Shown: positions 33,830-45,594, counted from the stretch's first letter. The stretch is DNA of 64,000 bases from Cephalotus follicularis (GCA_001972305.1 BDDD01000047.1:211495-275494); one strand, 5' to 3'. Notes: generated by a model from the sequence alone, not told the origin. Translations and numbers: made by a program.

Positions 33830-35508
33830 TGTAACACCCCCGGACGGCGGGAGTCGTCACAGGGTCATATCATACATAATTTAACAAATCATAAGTTTAC
33901 TTTATTAGCAAAAAATGTGGCATTCTTATTAAAACAATAACACTTAACCATTTAAGATAGTAAGTAGTTGCGGAAAATTCAAAACATAAATCAGTTTCAA
34001 TTTAAAACATAAAACATAAAACATAATAATCCATGTTTCAGACCACTAAACATAACATAAGGATCACTCTCCTAAGGATCCAACACATAGGTCATACACT
34101 CAGAGACGCCGTAGTCTAATCACACCGCTACGGAAGTGTCACGTCCCTGTGCCAGGCCCACGACGTGCCTATGGTACGCCCCATAGGTGGGTACAATACT
34201 CAGTATTTTAAAATTATTGATTTATCAAAATCAATTTAAATCACATAAATATATTTTCACACAACATATTCGAAAACCGCTCACAACGGTATTATAACAT
34301 ATCATACCATAATATATCTTATCGATAAAGTCAGAATCAATTAAAATGTCAGACCAACTTTAATTTCAAAATGTGTCGAAACCATAAAACATTAAAATCT
34401 TCGTAAACGAATAAGTATATTTAAAACTGTTTCAGTTTGAATGTCAGATAGCCAAGGAACAGAAAATCCGTACCTTATGTGCTCACAGTGTACTTACGAA
34501 TAGGCAATTTAAACGGAATCCACTTGAAGCACAACAATCTAAAAGGCATTCAAAATCATATGTATAAGAGTCTAAAACATACCAGAAGTATTAAACAGAC
34601 TATTAACAGTGTTTGGAAAAGATTCGGATCGATTCGTGGATCAAACGAATCAAAACAGATGAAAACAGTACATTCCAGGGCAAAACAGTCGACTAAAACA
34701 GGGTTCTAGTCGACTGGGGAAGCAAGACAGTCGACTATACATATGGTCCAGGCGACTACACAATTAAAAGTGCAGGCAGTCGACTATGTTCATCCATCTA
34801 GTCGACTACACAACCAAGGCAGTCGACTGCATTCATGTGGCAGCCGACTACCAAACCATTGCAGCCGACTGTCCACAGAGACAACCGACTGTTCTGGGCG
34901 ACAGAATAGTTGGAAATTTGAAGATTTGCTACTGAAAATGGTTCAAATGGTTTCTACATTAAACTAGAGACATATGGACATAAACATATGATCATATATG
35001 ACTTGTAGGTGACATAGAAACACAAATTTGACAAGGAAACAACCTGACAGTGATTTATCTTTCAAAAGGAAGAAAGAAGACAATGGATGTATATGTTCAG
35101 ATTCTGTCTCTAATTGATTATGGATGTTATAAATCCAGTTTGTGACATATCTATGTGCATAAAACGTGTTGACAACATCACTAACACAATGACAACATGT
35201 TTAGGCAAGAATCAATCACCCAAAGACACCAAGAGCATAAAAACTCAAAGTATGCCATTGAAACAAAACTATAATTAAAGGGATGAATTAACTAACCTGT
35301 AGTGATTCCCAGAACACAAAAAACAGTAGAAGAAACACTAGCACACACTCACAATTCGGCTGTGAACAAAAACAAAGAAAGAAGGATACAAAACCATAAC
35401 ATACTTAGCATACATAGCAAACTAAGTGAATTCAACCCAAAAGAAACAATTAAGGGTCGAGATTACCTCTTGAACTTTGAAGAATGAATTACACAGCAGA
35501 TTATTACA
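33830..35508 (-). mobile_element. E10: LTR (solo-like) in the E9 3' untranslated region
   Basis: It starts TGTAACACCCCCGGACGG and probably ends at GATTATTACA. The region at 34081-34250 is nearly identical to 7790-7950 of E4, and the type 1 cluster lies at 34686-34891. No matching 5-bp flanks are visible (TTTAG on the left, CACTA on the right), so either the right end is misplaced or a flank was rearranged. No coding sequence. Confidence 0.65.
34686..34891. repeat. Type 1 palindrome cluster (E10)
   Basis: About nine copies of CAGTCGACT, CAGCCGACT and variants. Confidence 0.83.
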
Positions 35509-35772
35509 CACTAACAGGGCAGATTCGGCAGTGGCTTGCAATAAGGATGGGGGTATCATATAAAATGGCTTGCATTGTCCTCAATGCACTATAAACAAAC
35601 TAAAGAAAAGAAAAAATGCATGATCACACAAATAGAAGAAACAATGCAATAAAATAAAGAACAAAGGGGTAGGGTTTACCGGATATGATCATGGAGGCTC
35701 ATAAAGAGGCTCATGTAAGTCCATGGCCTCTTTCATTGGTCCAGTTGGAATCTCTAAAAATTTCTTCAATCT
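35509..35772 (-). other. E9 noncoding region after integrase
   Basis: On the minus strand it holds TGCATTGAGGACAATGCA, a block typical of Athila elements between pol and the PPT. I see no ORF. Confidence 0.6.
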
Positions 35773-37092
35773 TTACCCATTTACTTTGAACACATCTTCA
35801 GTACCTGGCCTATATATCTCAAAAACACCATGTGAGAAAACATTTTTAACAATATAAGGACCATCCCAACGAGATCTCAATTTTCCAGGAAACAAATGTA
35901 AACGTGAATTATATAAAAGAACCTTGTCTCCTACTTCGAAATTCTTTCGCAAAATCCGCGCATCATGAAAAGCCTTGGTCTTTTCTTTGGAAATCTTCGC
36001 ATTGTCATACGCGTCATTTCGAATTTCTTCTAACTCAGACATTTGAAGTGCACGATGACTACCCGCAATGGAACGCTCAAAATTGAATTGCTTAATAGCC
36101 CAAAATGCTCGATGTTCTAACTCTACAGGAAGATGACAAGCTTTACCATACACAAGACGGTAGGGAGATTGACCAAGGTCAGTTTTGAAAGTGGTTCGGT
36201 AAGCCCTTAAAGCATCCATAAGTCGAGTGGACCAGTCCTTTCTATTGGGGTTGACTGTTTTTTCGAGAATTTGCTTGATTTGGTGATTAGATACCTCAAC
36301 TTGCCCACTTGTTTGGGGATGATATGGTATGGCGAGCTTGTGAGTGATCCCATATCTTTTCATAAGTGATTCAAAAGAACGATTACAAAAATGAGTACCT
36401 CTATCACTGATAATGGCACGTGGAGTGCCAAAACGAGAAAAAACATGCCTCTTGAGAAATTTAACAACAACGGAGTTGTCATTGGTTCGGTAAGGAATCA
36501 CCTCAATCCATTTTGAAACATAATCAACAGCTAGAAGGATGTATAAATTCCCAAATGAATTTGGAAACAGACCCATGAAATCAATACCCCAAACATCAAA
36601 GATCTCGACCGTCAAAATCGGTGTCAAAGGCATAATATTTCGTTTCGTCACACGGCCTAAAGCTTGACACGAAGCACAAGCCTTATAGTACTGAAATGCA
36701 TCTTTAAAAATAGTCGGCCAATAAAAACCACATTGTAAAACCTTAGCCGCTGTATTGGTCGGGTCAAAATGACCACCACATGCTTGATCATGACAAAAAG
36801 ATAGAATCGAGCGATGCTCATGGTCAGGAACACATCATCGCAAAATCAAATCTGGACATGCTTTAAAAAGATAAGGGTCATCCCAATAAAAATGTTTAAC
36901 CTGCGACAGAAACCTATGCCTTACTTGAGCAGACCATTTCGAGGGTACACTTCCCGTAACAAGATAATTTACTATATCCGCATACCATGGTTCGCTCTCA
37001 ACGCGCATAATCTGCTCATCAGGAAAACTTTCATTAATTAGACCATGGACCTTGGGTGCATTGGAAAGTCGGGATAGATGGTCGGCTACCAA
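35773..37092 (-). pseudogene. E9 integrase (Athila type)
   Basis: Minus strand. The N-terminal part (VADHLSRL, ESEPWYADIVNYL, FYWDDPYLF) leads to the zinc domain with [10 protein letters not shown] and CASCQALG. The catalytic triad is Asp in WGIDFMG, Asp in SDRGTHF and Glu in [15 protein letters not shown], all present. Downstream are [21 protein letters not shown] and a GPY-like [15 protein letters not shown] module, which are highly characteristic of Athila. One TGA near 36833 separates zinc domain and N-terminus from 36835 upward; the core from 36651 to 35773 is open for 292 codons and reads on towards the untranslated region. Confidence 0.92.
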
Positions 37093-37107
37093 ATTTTCAG
37101 TTCCTTT

Positions 37108-37425
37108 CTTGTCTCAAATTTCAACGTCAAACTCTTGAAGGAGCAGAACCCACCGAATAAGACGCGCTTTTGCATCCTTTTTATTCATGAGATGCCGAAT
37201 CGCAGCATGATCGGTATACACAATGACATGTGATCCTAAAAGATACGATTGAAACTTCTCAAGTGCAAAGACCACAGCTAAAAATTCCTTCTCAGTGGTC
37301 GTGTAATTCAATTGTGCGTCGAAAAGGGTCCTACTTGCATAATAGATGACGTGAGGTAGTTTATTCATTCTTTGCCCGAGAACAGCTCCAATGGCACTAT
37401 CGGAAGCATCGCACATGATCTCAAA
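37108..37425 (-). pseudogene. E9 RNase H
   Basis: Minus strand. [39 protein letters not shown] and [20 protein letters not shown] are the RNase H segments with their acidic residues. A TGA at 37114 divides it from the integrase, in the same frame. On its upstream side the sequence jumps straight to the RT N-terminus: the palm and fingers of RT are missing. Confidence 0.9.
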
Positions 37426-37429
37426 AGGC

Positions 37430-37936
37430 TCAGTCTTCTATGAGATTTATGCGATGCTCGCAAATAGAAGGGCTAATTCCTTTGATGTCAGCCATTGTCC
37501 AACCAATTGCCTCTTTATTTTCTTTGAGTAGGTTAATAACCTCCTCTTCCTGACTGGAAGTAAGATTCGATGAAATGATAACAGGAAGAGTTTGGTTGTT
37601 ACCTAGAAATGAGTATTTCAATGTAGAGGGCAATTCTTTGAGCTCAAGTTTAGGAGGCTCCTTAATTGATGGTTTAGGCAAGGATGTGGACAGGGGGCCC
37701 ACTGGCTCTAACGGCTGCATACTAAACACATCAACGAAATCACCTCCATCGACATCCTCTAAATCCCGCATGCAATCATTAAAACTTCCATCAAAATCAA
37801 TGTCGAAGTATGTCTCAATATAATTGGGAAATGCATGGATTGCATTCAATTCATCAAAATCAGCGGAATGCTTACCCAATCGGAAAACATTAAAATCCAC
37901 GGACGTATTTCCGAAGCTTAATCTCATCAGACCATT
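37430..37936 (-). pseudogene. E9 RT N-terminal remnant
   Basis: Minus strand. PPKLELKELPSTLKYSFLG, LPVIISSNLTSSQEEEVINL, EAIGWTMADIKGISPSICEH and INLIED are the standard Athila segment just before the RT core. It then stops at the deletion junction with RNase H, which is in another frame. The catalytic YxDD motif and about 400 codons are gone, so E9 could not make active RT. Confidence 0.9.
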
Positions 37937-39085
37937 TCAACAATTGATTAACGCATTTCTTGTAGCGAGGAAAGGTCTACCAAGGATAACCGGAATTTGA
38001 TCATTTAAGTGTGCAACAGGCTGGGTGTCTAAGACGACGAAGTCGACAGGAAAGAAAAACTCTCCAACCTTTATCAACATATCCTCAATTTTTCCTCGCG
38101 ACACCTTCACAGACCTATCCGCTAATTGCAATGTCATCATGGTTGGTCTTAACTCTCCTAATCCAAGCTTCTCATAAACAGATGATGGCAACAAGTTTAC
38201 ACTTGCTCCTAAATCGAGCAAGGCATGCTCAATTTTCGTGTTGCCAACAACACAAGAGATTGTCGGGCAGCCAGGATCTTTATACTTTCGCATCGTGGGT
38301 TGCGAAAATAGTGCACTAATGTTGGCTGTCAAGAAAGCCTTTTTCGGAGTCTGAAGGATCCTCTTTTTCGTGCATAAGTCTTTAAGGACTTTTGCGTAAG
38401 AGGGCACCTGTTCAATGGCTTCAAGCAATGGTATATTAATGTGGACTTGCTTAAATGTTTCAATGATCTTCTCCATTGCTGGGGCTTTCTTGTTTTGCAA
38501 TCTTTTTGGAAAGGGACCTGGTGGGTCAAATGAACGCCTTGGTACCTCGACCGGTTCTTTGTTCTTCTCGTCCTCTTTCTCCTTCCTCAATTCATCGTGC
38601 GCATTCAATTGCATTGGTTGCACGGATGGGTCAGCCAATGGTTCTTGAAAATTCTCTCGCGCCAATGATTTCTCCATTTGCTCATTCACATTTTCTGTAT
38701 GATCCGCTGGATGGTATTCATTTCCACTCCTTAGGGAAAAAACTTGTTTTGATGGACCCGAGGAGGAAGCTGAATGATGCGGATTTACAGGTTGCTGGGT
38801 TGGAGCAGAATGGTTTAAGGTAGTCCTAGGATTCGGGTCAGGTTGTGAAGGCATTTTTCCTTTTTCTCTTTCGTGCAGAGCGGATGCTAGTTGTGAAATT
38901 TGTTTTTTCATGTTATGCTGACTAGTCATCATGGTGCTCATTAAAAGTTCTACGCTCTTTTCTAACGACGAAATCCTAGATGTATCATCCTTTTGGTTCG
39001 GCAAACCCGATGTTTGTTGATTTGAAAATTTGTTTTGTGGTGGGAAGGATGGCCGAACAGTGTTTGAATTTTGGGGGAACCTTGG
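37937..39085 (-). pseudogene. E9 gag C-terminus and protease
   Basis: Minus strand. A gag tail (SSLEKSVELLMSTMMTSQHN, LRSGNEYHPADH, PPGPFPKRLQNKKA, FKQVHINIPLLEAIEQVPSY) leads to the aspartic protease: ALLDLGASVNLLPSSVYEKLG, with D-L-G-A-S usual for Athila, then IPVILGRPFLATRNALI. It is open for 355 codons from 39004 and continues upstream to E11 at 39085. The frame is in register with the gag part at 40112 once E11 and one TSD copy are discounted. A stop at 37937 lies just after the protease. Confidence 0.92.
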
Positions 39086-40111
39086 TGAAATGACCTATAT
39101 GGCAACCTTAAATAACAAAAATGTATGCGGAAATTACAAATTAAACTATGAATATAAACAATCACACAAGAACAAATAAATTAAAGAGATAAGGGATAGA
39201 GAGTGTGCAAACGAATTTATAGTGGTTCGGCAAATCCGTGCCTACGTCCACTTTCTCAAGAACCTCTTGAGTTTTCCCTAGAATCCACTAGCAACCTTTG
39301 ATTTTTGGCTTACAGGTGCAAATCAAAGCAAACCACCTTACACTTGATTTTGGGTTCCGGGTGCAAATCAATGAAACACCTTACAAGGGTTCACTCCCCT
39401 ATATTACAATGAATGATAAAAGGATTGGTTTATGTTTACAAATAACCTCTTGAAGGTTGGATATGAAAGTTATAGCTTGTTGCAAGCTTTGGATATGAAA
39501 GTGTAAACTATAGCTTGATGTCTTTTTCTTTGTAGATGTGCAAGTATGAGCTTGTTGAAATTGGATGATCAAAAGTTGTTCCCTAAGTCATTTGATCTTG
39601 TTTCTTGGCTTGTATTTATAGTATTCTTTTGATTCTAGCCGTTGGTGAAGAAATAGAGCCGTTGGAGAAGTCTTGGAAGTTGTTGCTACACATTTGGCTC
39701 TTTAAAACAAGTTCTGATATTGTATCAGCCGTCCAAAGCGTTGATGGTATTGCCTAAAGCGTCGGCGCTTAGGTTACCGTTATGAGTTAAATTTGAATTT
39801 TCTCGTTTGGACGCTGACGCTTTAATCTGGGAGTCGACTCTTCGCCATAAAGCGCTGACGCTTTACATCTAAGCGTCGCCGCTTTGAGTGCTTCAACTGA
39901 TTTTGTTCTTCACTGGTTTTAACGGCAGACACAAGCTTCCTGGGCGTGGACCTTTTGGCATAAAGCGCTGACGCTTTGATTGAAACCGTCGGCGCTATGC
40001 TCTGTTTCTGCACTTCTTTATTTTGCTTATCTTTTTACTTGCACAGAAAGCAGCAAAGTTAAATGCAAATTTGTAATCATTAAAACTTAGGATTGAGACT
40101 AAAAGTCAACA
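39086..40111 (-). mobile_element. E11: copia-type solo LTR inside E9 gag
   Basis: The flanks CTTGG (39081-39085) and CTTGA (40112-40116) are a TSD with one mismatch; the gag frame is restored when it is removed, which confirms the limits. On the minus strand it starts TGTTGACTTTTAG, a copia-like start. The GTGGTTCGGCAAATCCGTG block at 39231 is shared with E15 and, inverted, E1. It carries a type 2 palindrome cluster. No coding region. Confidence 0.9.
39734..39997. repeat. Type 2 palindrome cluster (E11)
   Basis: About nine copies, such as AAAGCGTCGGCGCTT, AAGCGCTGACGCTTT (twice) and AAGCGTCGCCGCTTT. The homologous part of E15 has type 1 instead. Confidence 0.85.
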
Positions 40112-40717
40112 CTTGAAAATGTCTGCTGTGGTGCAGACTGGCTAGGGAAGCTCGAAGGTTGTCCCAAAAAGTGTGGAGGTGGGGCACCAATGCTAGAAGG
40201 CTGCCCCGAAAAATGTGATTGTCCTCGCATGTTTTGCCCTTGACTCCATGAGAAGTTTGGATGATTTCGCCAACCCGGATTGTAAGTGTTACTATACGGG
40301 TTGTATTGGTTCATAGCGGAAACATTCTCAGGAGTATATTGGTTGTCAATATAGATTTGGCATTCATCAAAAACATGGTTTGGGGACTGGCACCAAGAAC
40401 ACATAGGGGTGCTTTGATCGATTTGATTTACTTGTGTGGAACCCCTAAGTAGTGATTCTAGCCTAGTCACGAGACTGTCTAGCTGTGCCTCTTTAGCAAC
40501 TACTCCTTCTACAAAATACCCTTTATTTGGCAATGCTCTCTCAGAGACTTGAGCTGACTCCCACTCTCTAGTTCGCTCACCTAAATCTAAAAGGAAATTC
40601 CATGCCTCGTTTTCATCAGTGTACGAGGTGAACCCATCGGGACACATAGATTCGACCAATTGCTTGGTCTGGTAGTCGATCCCTTCGTAGAAGATTTGGC
40701 ATAAATGCCACGTGTTT
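40112..40717 (-). pseudogene. E9 gag, middle part with zinc knuckle
   Basis: Minus strand. FYEGIDYQTKQLVESMCPDG and NEAWNFLLDLGERTREWE are the conserved Athila gag capsid end. A zinc knuckle-like CSWCQSPNHVFDEC follows, then an Asn/Gln/Pro-rich tail (YNPGWRNHPNFSWSQGQNM). The N-terminal half of gag, the leader, the PBS and part of the 5' LTR are missing: at about 40717 gag runs straight into LTR sequence. Confidence 0.9.
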
Positions 40718-41523
40718 GTGTGCGAAGGCATAAATATTGAAGAACAAATCAAATATTCAAGGATTTTTATTGATGGAATTGAAACAATAACAATCTAGGC
40801 TTTGTTCTAGCCCAAAACCTTAAAAAGTTTAGCTACTAAACATTGTGAAACAAAACTAAATTGATAAAGAAAAATTAGGGTTCTACAGCCTCTACACACA
40901 TGATTTGGCCGGCCATATGTTGTTTATATACTACAAAACTGATCAAAAACGGAAATAAAGCAATCCCAGTTACAAATCTGGCAAAAATCTAATCTTTCTA
41001 TTTCTGCTGCAGAGGAAGGCGTCGACTTCTTTTGAAAGGCGTCGATGTCTTCTTGTAAAAGTTGCGTTTTGCTGAGATGCGCAAGAAAGACGTCGACCCC
41101 TAAGCAGAAAGACGTCGATCCCTTCTGGACCAAAAGTTACAGGTCAATTTTGCACAAAGACGTCGATCCCTTTTGATGAAAGACGTCGACGCTTTGTTCA
41201 TAGCTCTTGAAGGTAGGTTGCATTGCCCAGAAAAGACGTCGATCCTCATATAAAGACGTCGACGCGTTTGCTATAAACCCAGAAAAGACATCGATGTTAA
41301 TGAAAGGCATCGACGCTTTTGATCTATTTTCTGCAGACTTTGGCAATTCTTCAATCTTCATTCTTTTAAACTCCAATTTGCACAACTTTTGGGTAGTATT
41401 CTTGCACTTTGGTTCTTTTGCACTTATATCTGAAAATCAACATAACACAACCAAAGTAGTCTATTCCAAGCATAAAAATATCATAAATAACGCATTAAAA
41501 ACAACACATTTTTATGCTAAACA
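40718..41523 (-). repeat. E9 5' LTR, partial
   Basis: It is nearly identical to 32807-33613 of the other LTR, which sets both its outer end (GCTAAACA, then TSD ACTAG) and the deletion point. Confidence 0.92.
41016..41320. repeat. Type 2-like palindrome cluster (E9 5' LTR)
   Basis: Counterpart of 33106-33410 with a few base differences. Confidence 0.8.
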
Positions 41524-41528
41524 ACTAG

Positions 41529-42519
41529 TTGCATAAAATAGTTTTAAATCCATGGCCAAGTCTGATTTTTCTTAAACACAAAGCATAAATCCCAACATAC
41601 AGGTTCTTAAGACGTTATTTATAAGTTCAAAACGCCAGATATACATATGATTACATCCAACGTGCAAAACACATTTTGAAATACAATTTTCTGGTATAAT
41701 AATAGTTTTCCAAAATCAAGAATTACAATCTAATTTTTCTGTGCGTTATTTATAAAATTGTGATATGCAGATGATTTATAACATGATTTTCCTGTTTCAA
41801 TATCACTATAATGGAATATGCTTAAGAATCATTCAAATTAAAACAACAGAATTCTATTTCAAACAGACCTCTAAAATCATGCTCAAAAGTAAATTATAAC
41901 AGTTTCTAATACTAAACGACGATTGATATCAAAACTACGTAGTTAAAACTACAATTTTCGTTCAGAAAATACCTTCAAAAAACGTCAAAAAGATAAAGAT
42001 CGAGGCTGACGAAGTTGCTGCTCTGGTGTGTTTTAAAACAAAATGTGCAGATGATTTTTGAAGAACAAAGCATGAAATCAGATTTTAAAAAGCCAGAAAG
42101 CGTGTAATATAATGATAAAATTGTATAACTTAAGAGTTTCCTTTCATGCAGATTCGGTTTCGAACAAAGAAGGAAAAATCAGATCAACAAAAATGGCAAA
42201 AACCCCCTTTTCCTTAAACAGCCCACTGTCCAAACTGGTATGGAAAAAGACGACTAAAGCGTTGACAGTTTACTGAAAGCGTCGACGGTTAGGCCTTAAG
42301 TTACCAAATGCGTCAAAGTCACACGTTTTGGCGTTAACGTATCTCACAGCACCCAAAGCGCGGCGGTTCTAATAATAGCGTCAGCACTTTGTGCCCAGAA
42401 ATAAAAAATAAAAGGAATTCAAAATAAAATTAAAAGAGTTCACAAACCATAGCATATAACAAGTGGTAAAGACCCAACATAAAACGATAAACATGTAAGC
42501 ATAGAAACGAGATATTACA
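41529..42519 (-). repeat. E6 5' LTR, 5' part
   Basis: It ends GAGATATTACA on the plus strand, then TSD GTCTA. Joined to 30642-32194 it completes the E6 5' LTR. It is AT-rich with one type 2 cluster. Confidence 0.88.
42256..42391. repeat. Type 2 palindrome cluster (E6 5' LTR, first)
   Basis: About five decayed copies (AAAGCGTTGACAGTTT, AAGCGTCGACGG, AAAGCGCGGCGG, AGCGTCAGCACTTT), about 130 bp from the LTR start. Confidence 0.75.
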
Positions 42520-42887
42520 GTCTAGTCCCAAGCCTACCACCATGCATAAGAAATGCAAAAAATATATTCACTATATATTTAATGAATAAACACGCTATAT
42601 ATTTAATGATTAAACACGTGACAATTTAATATTTAATGGCTTGTCGATTTAATTATTAGCCAAAATAAAATGCAACTCCCACTAGATAAAATAAAATCTA
42701 GTAACTCATTTTATAGTTCCCAACTGTATATATTTGTATGGTTCCACCATTGGTATTTAATTGAGTGAAAAATAATAATGTAATTAAATATCAGTAAGAA
42801 CTAATATTAATATTTCTCTTGAATAAATTGTATTTAATAAATGAACTATGTGTATAAGTGAAATAAATCTCTACCCGAGCACCCTGG
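42520..42887. other. Flanking DNA between E6 and E12
   Basis: Very AT-rich, with several TATTTAAT runs and no coding resemblance. It is continuous with 17724-17769 on the other side of E6, so together with 14334-14881 it is the oldest chromosomal sequence visible in the window. Confidence 0.55.
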
Positions 42888-43988
42888 TGTAATACCCTGT
42901 CTATCCGTTTGTAAATATTCAGGCTTTTAATATGTTTTGTTAAGTAGTTTACCTATTTTATTTTGGTTTATGCGATTTGGGTTGACTGATACTAGCCTTG
43001 GCCTATTGGTATCTGTTAGTATGTGTATATGAATAAGCAAAATTTATCTTATTTTATTTAAATCAGTTTTTATTTAAATTTTTTAAAACCAAACCTTTTA
43101 TTTTAATTTCTTCTCTCGCTCCCATATCTCCCTATCCCGTATATCCCTCCTTCTTCCTCCCCATCTCACCCGATTCTCTCCCTCTTTCCCTCTAATTCCC
43201 GAAAATCTCTCCCTCTTTCCTTATCCCTCCTGAAATTGTCTCCCCCTTTCTGTTTAAGTATGCCATTTATCCACTGTTTTGCGCCATCTCTTTCTCTCTC
43301 GCTTGGAATCACCGAACCTGTAAGCTTGGGAATTCATTTTGTTGTTCGTGCAAATTTCTTTATCAAAATCATGTTTGTGCCTCATGATTCAGTTTATAGA
43401 TGGTTTTGTTTTGTTGTACACTCCATAGATAGACTGTTGAATCCTTGTATCGTTCCTTCTCCTTTTCTTTCTATTCGACCAACCGCTACAAGTTTGGAAA
43501 TCTTTGTGTTCCTTCTACAGTTTTTGTGTCACCATTGCAGGTTGGTTCTCTTGTTTTTCTATGATGGTTCGTCCTGTTTTGTTATGAATCCAATTGTATG
43601 TTTATACAGGCTGTTAGAATTTCATTTTGATTCCTGCCACACTATGCTTTGTTATTATTTCTGAGTATGTTAGCAAGTCTTTAGGCATCTTGTAAAGGTG
43701 GTAATCTGGTTTTGATATCTAGTAGTAGGTTTTTCAGACAGTAAACTGGTTATATATGTATGCAATTGATTAGAATTCATCCCCCTCTTAAAGCTTAGCC
43801 ACTGTCTACATAATCCTTTTTTAATTCTGTATTCTTTTTACAGTTTAGACACTACATAGATGCCTGATTAAATGGCTGTGGTCTTCTGATATTGTGATAT
43901 CCAGATTTTGACAGAAAATTGCATAGGATCATTAGATATTTGTGTTATGTTTGCTAGTATATTGGGCTGTTTTCATGAACAGTCAAAA

Positions 43989-44175
43989 CAGTCGGCTGTT
44001 ATGCATTGTGTAGTCGGCTACCTTCTTGAATAGTCGACTGCTATGCCTTGCATAGTCTACTAGACCCCTGTTCTAGTCGAATGGCTACAGTTCTGCTTAG
44101 TTAGTCGGCTGGCCATGTTGGGTAGTCGGCTGCCATACGTTGAACAGTTGGCTGGAGTTTTGTGACAGTCGGCTG
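43989..44175. repeat. Type 1 palindrome cluster (E12)
   Basis: About nine copies, mostly the AGTCGGCTG variant with some AGTCGACTG, 1.1 kb into the LTR. Confidence 0.83.
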
Positions 44176-45521
44176 GTAAGACCAGAATGTTATTTATTTT
44201 CAAAACTTCTCTATCCGTTTGTTCTTCTGATTAATCAGGGTCTGTTTAAAACACTGTTATATTTCTGATTTAATCTTCGTAGTTAAGTTCAAGTCCTTAT
44301 ATGAACGATTTTGTAACTTATAGATAATTGTGCCACCGAGGTCCAGTTTAGAAATTTATTGATCAATTCATAGAGTTATTTCTGTGGTCGCATAAGGTAC
44401 GGATACTTTCGTTATTAGACATCCGATTTTATTGAAATGAACGCTACTTTTAGTATGAATGTTCGTTCCTTGATATTCTTTCAGATTTATGAATTCTGTT
44501 TTTCGATATGTTTTGGAAATAAAGTCAGCTTTGATATTTTTGTGAATGTGATTATTTCTAACTTTATAAATTCAGCTATGATTTATTTACGAAATTTTAT
44601 ATGATCATCTCTTTTTTTTGTGAAACTAAATGAGTTGATTTTCGATTATAAAAATATGTGCAGTATGAAATTATATCGTTTGATAACGATTTTTGCATAT
44701 GTTCAGAAAAACCTTTTTGTATGTGTTTTTTTTATTGATTATGATAAAATCAATGTTTTTAAAATGGTGAAGTACTGAGTTTTTGTACCCACCTATGGGG
44801 AGTACCATAGGCATGTCCTTTGGCATGGAGGCATGACACTTTCTGTGGCGGTGTGATTAGTCCATGGCGTCTCTCTATGTTATGATATCCTTTGTGGAGG
44901 ATTATGGATCCGTTATTTATGATAGAGACGTATGAATCGATCCTAGAAATATGTGATATGATATGTTATGAGAATTGATTATGTAGTGCCGTACACGTCA
45001 TTTCTATCTGGCATGTGGACGTCGTGAATCCCTTTCTTATATGTGTTCTGATATGTGATATGTTATGATGCTCAGTATGGAACTTTATGTTTTGAAATGT
45101 TAGGTTTTATACGAAAATTTCTGTGGTGATTTATAAAGAATGTTTAAACTGATTTTGCTTAAGATTTATAACTTAAGTTTATTTAACCGTTTATTTCATG
45201 AAATTGGATTTATGAAATATTACTCTCTTTTTAAATTATCGTTTATTGTTTTCATATTCTTTTTCCGTACTGAGGTTTGTTCAGCCGTGTTTTTGTTTTC
45301 CATGCGGCAGGTTATCAGGAGCATCATGGGAATGTGTGATGAGAGGGAATCCTATGTCTGAGCATCAATTAGGAGTTTGATGCTTATTGAGTCTTAGTTA
45401 TTTCATGGTCATATGTAGACCGACATTATGAACAATGTGGGAATTTAAAATTATGAGGATTATGTTATGTTTTCGGATTATGATATGTTTTCGGATTAGG
45501 TTTTGAACCATCACGTATTTC

Positions 45522-45527
45522 AATAAA
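45522..45527 (+). terminator. Candidate polyadenylation signal (E12 LTR)
   Basis: AATAAA after CCATCACGT, at the same place as in the E8 LTRs. Confidence 0.45.
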
Positions 45528-45594
45528 GATAATTTATATTTTGATATGGTATGTATGTTTGTAAGCGCTCCACATATAGGGGTGTTACAGATTA

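Larger units (their letters stand above)
32195..41523 (-). mobile_element. E9: Athila-type Ty3/gypsy element, internally deleted
   Basis: The perfect TSD ACTAG (32190-32194, 41524-41528) flanks ends TGTTCACG and GCTAAACA. It has Athila-type gag, a D-L-G-A-S protease, an RT N-terminus, RNase H and integrase, all on the minus strand, and the 'CTTGTCCTCAAGC' and TGGGGG signature beside the 3' LTR. Two large deletions are evident: the RT core (at about 37420-37430) and everything from mid 5' LTR to mid gag (at 40717). It hosts E10 and E11. No envelope-like ORF is visible. Confidence 0.92.
17770..42519 (-). mobile_element. E6: Ty3/gypsy chromovirus hosting four or five other elements
   Basis: Both outer ends are visible: TGTAACACCCCCGATGG at 17770 and ATATTACA ending at 42519, with the perfect TSD GTCTA at 17765-17769 and 42520-42524. 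Reading on the minus strand, the 5' LTR is 42519-41529 plus 32194-30642 (split by E9), then PBS, gag, protease, RT and part of RNase H to 27677. The rest of RNase H, integrase and about half the 3' LTR are not in the sequence and should lie in the gap at 20737. The 3' LTR end is 19061-17770. It shares gag and LTR sequence with E8 and E12. Confidence 0.9.
42888..45589 (+). repeat. E12 5' LTR
   Basis: It starts TGTAATACCCTGTC and ends GGGGTGTTACA; 2,702 bp. It has a CT-rich tract (43110-43250), a type 1 cluster, AAGGTACGGAT near 44396, a CCTATGG...CCATAGG hairpin near 44794-44814, the stem-loop at 45266-45311 and AATAAA at 45522. The 142-codon frame at 43236-43664 is hydrophobic by composition and has no family match. 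Confidence 0.93.

Noticed and set aside
33830..35508. Confident TSD for E10
   Set aside because: The 5 bases on the two sides (TTTAG and CACTA) do not match, so I did not claim a clean solo LTR.
37575..38823. Plus-strand frames of 77-115 codons across 37575-38823
   Set aside because: They are antisense to well-supported Athila gag, protease and RT segments.
43236..43664. 142-codon hydrophobic frame in the E12 LTR, resembling a membrane protein
   Set aside because: It lies in a CT-rich to T-rich LTR segment, has no family motif and no counterpart in related LTRs.
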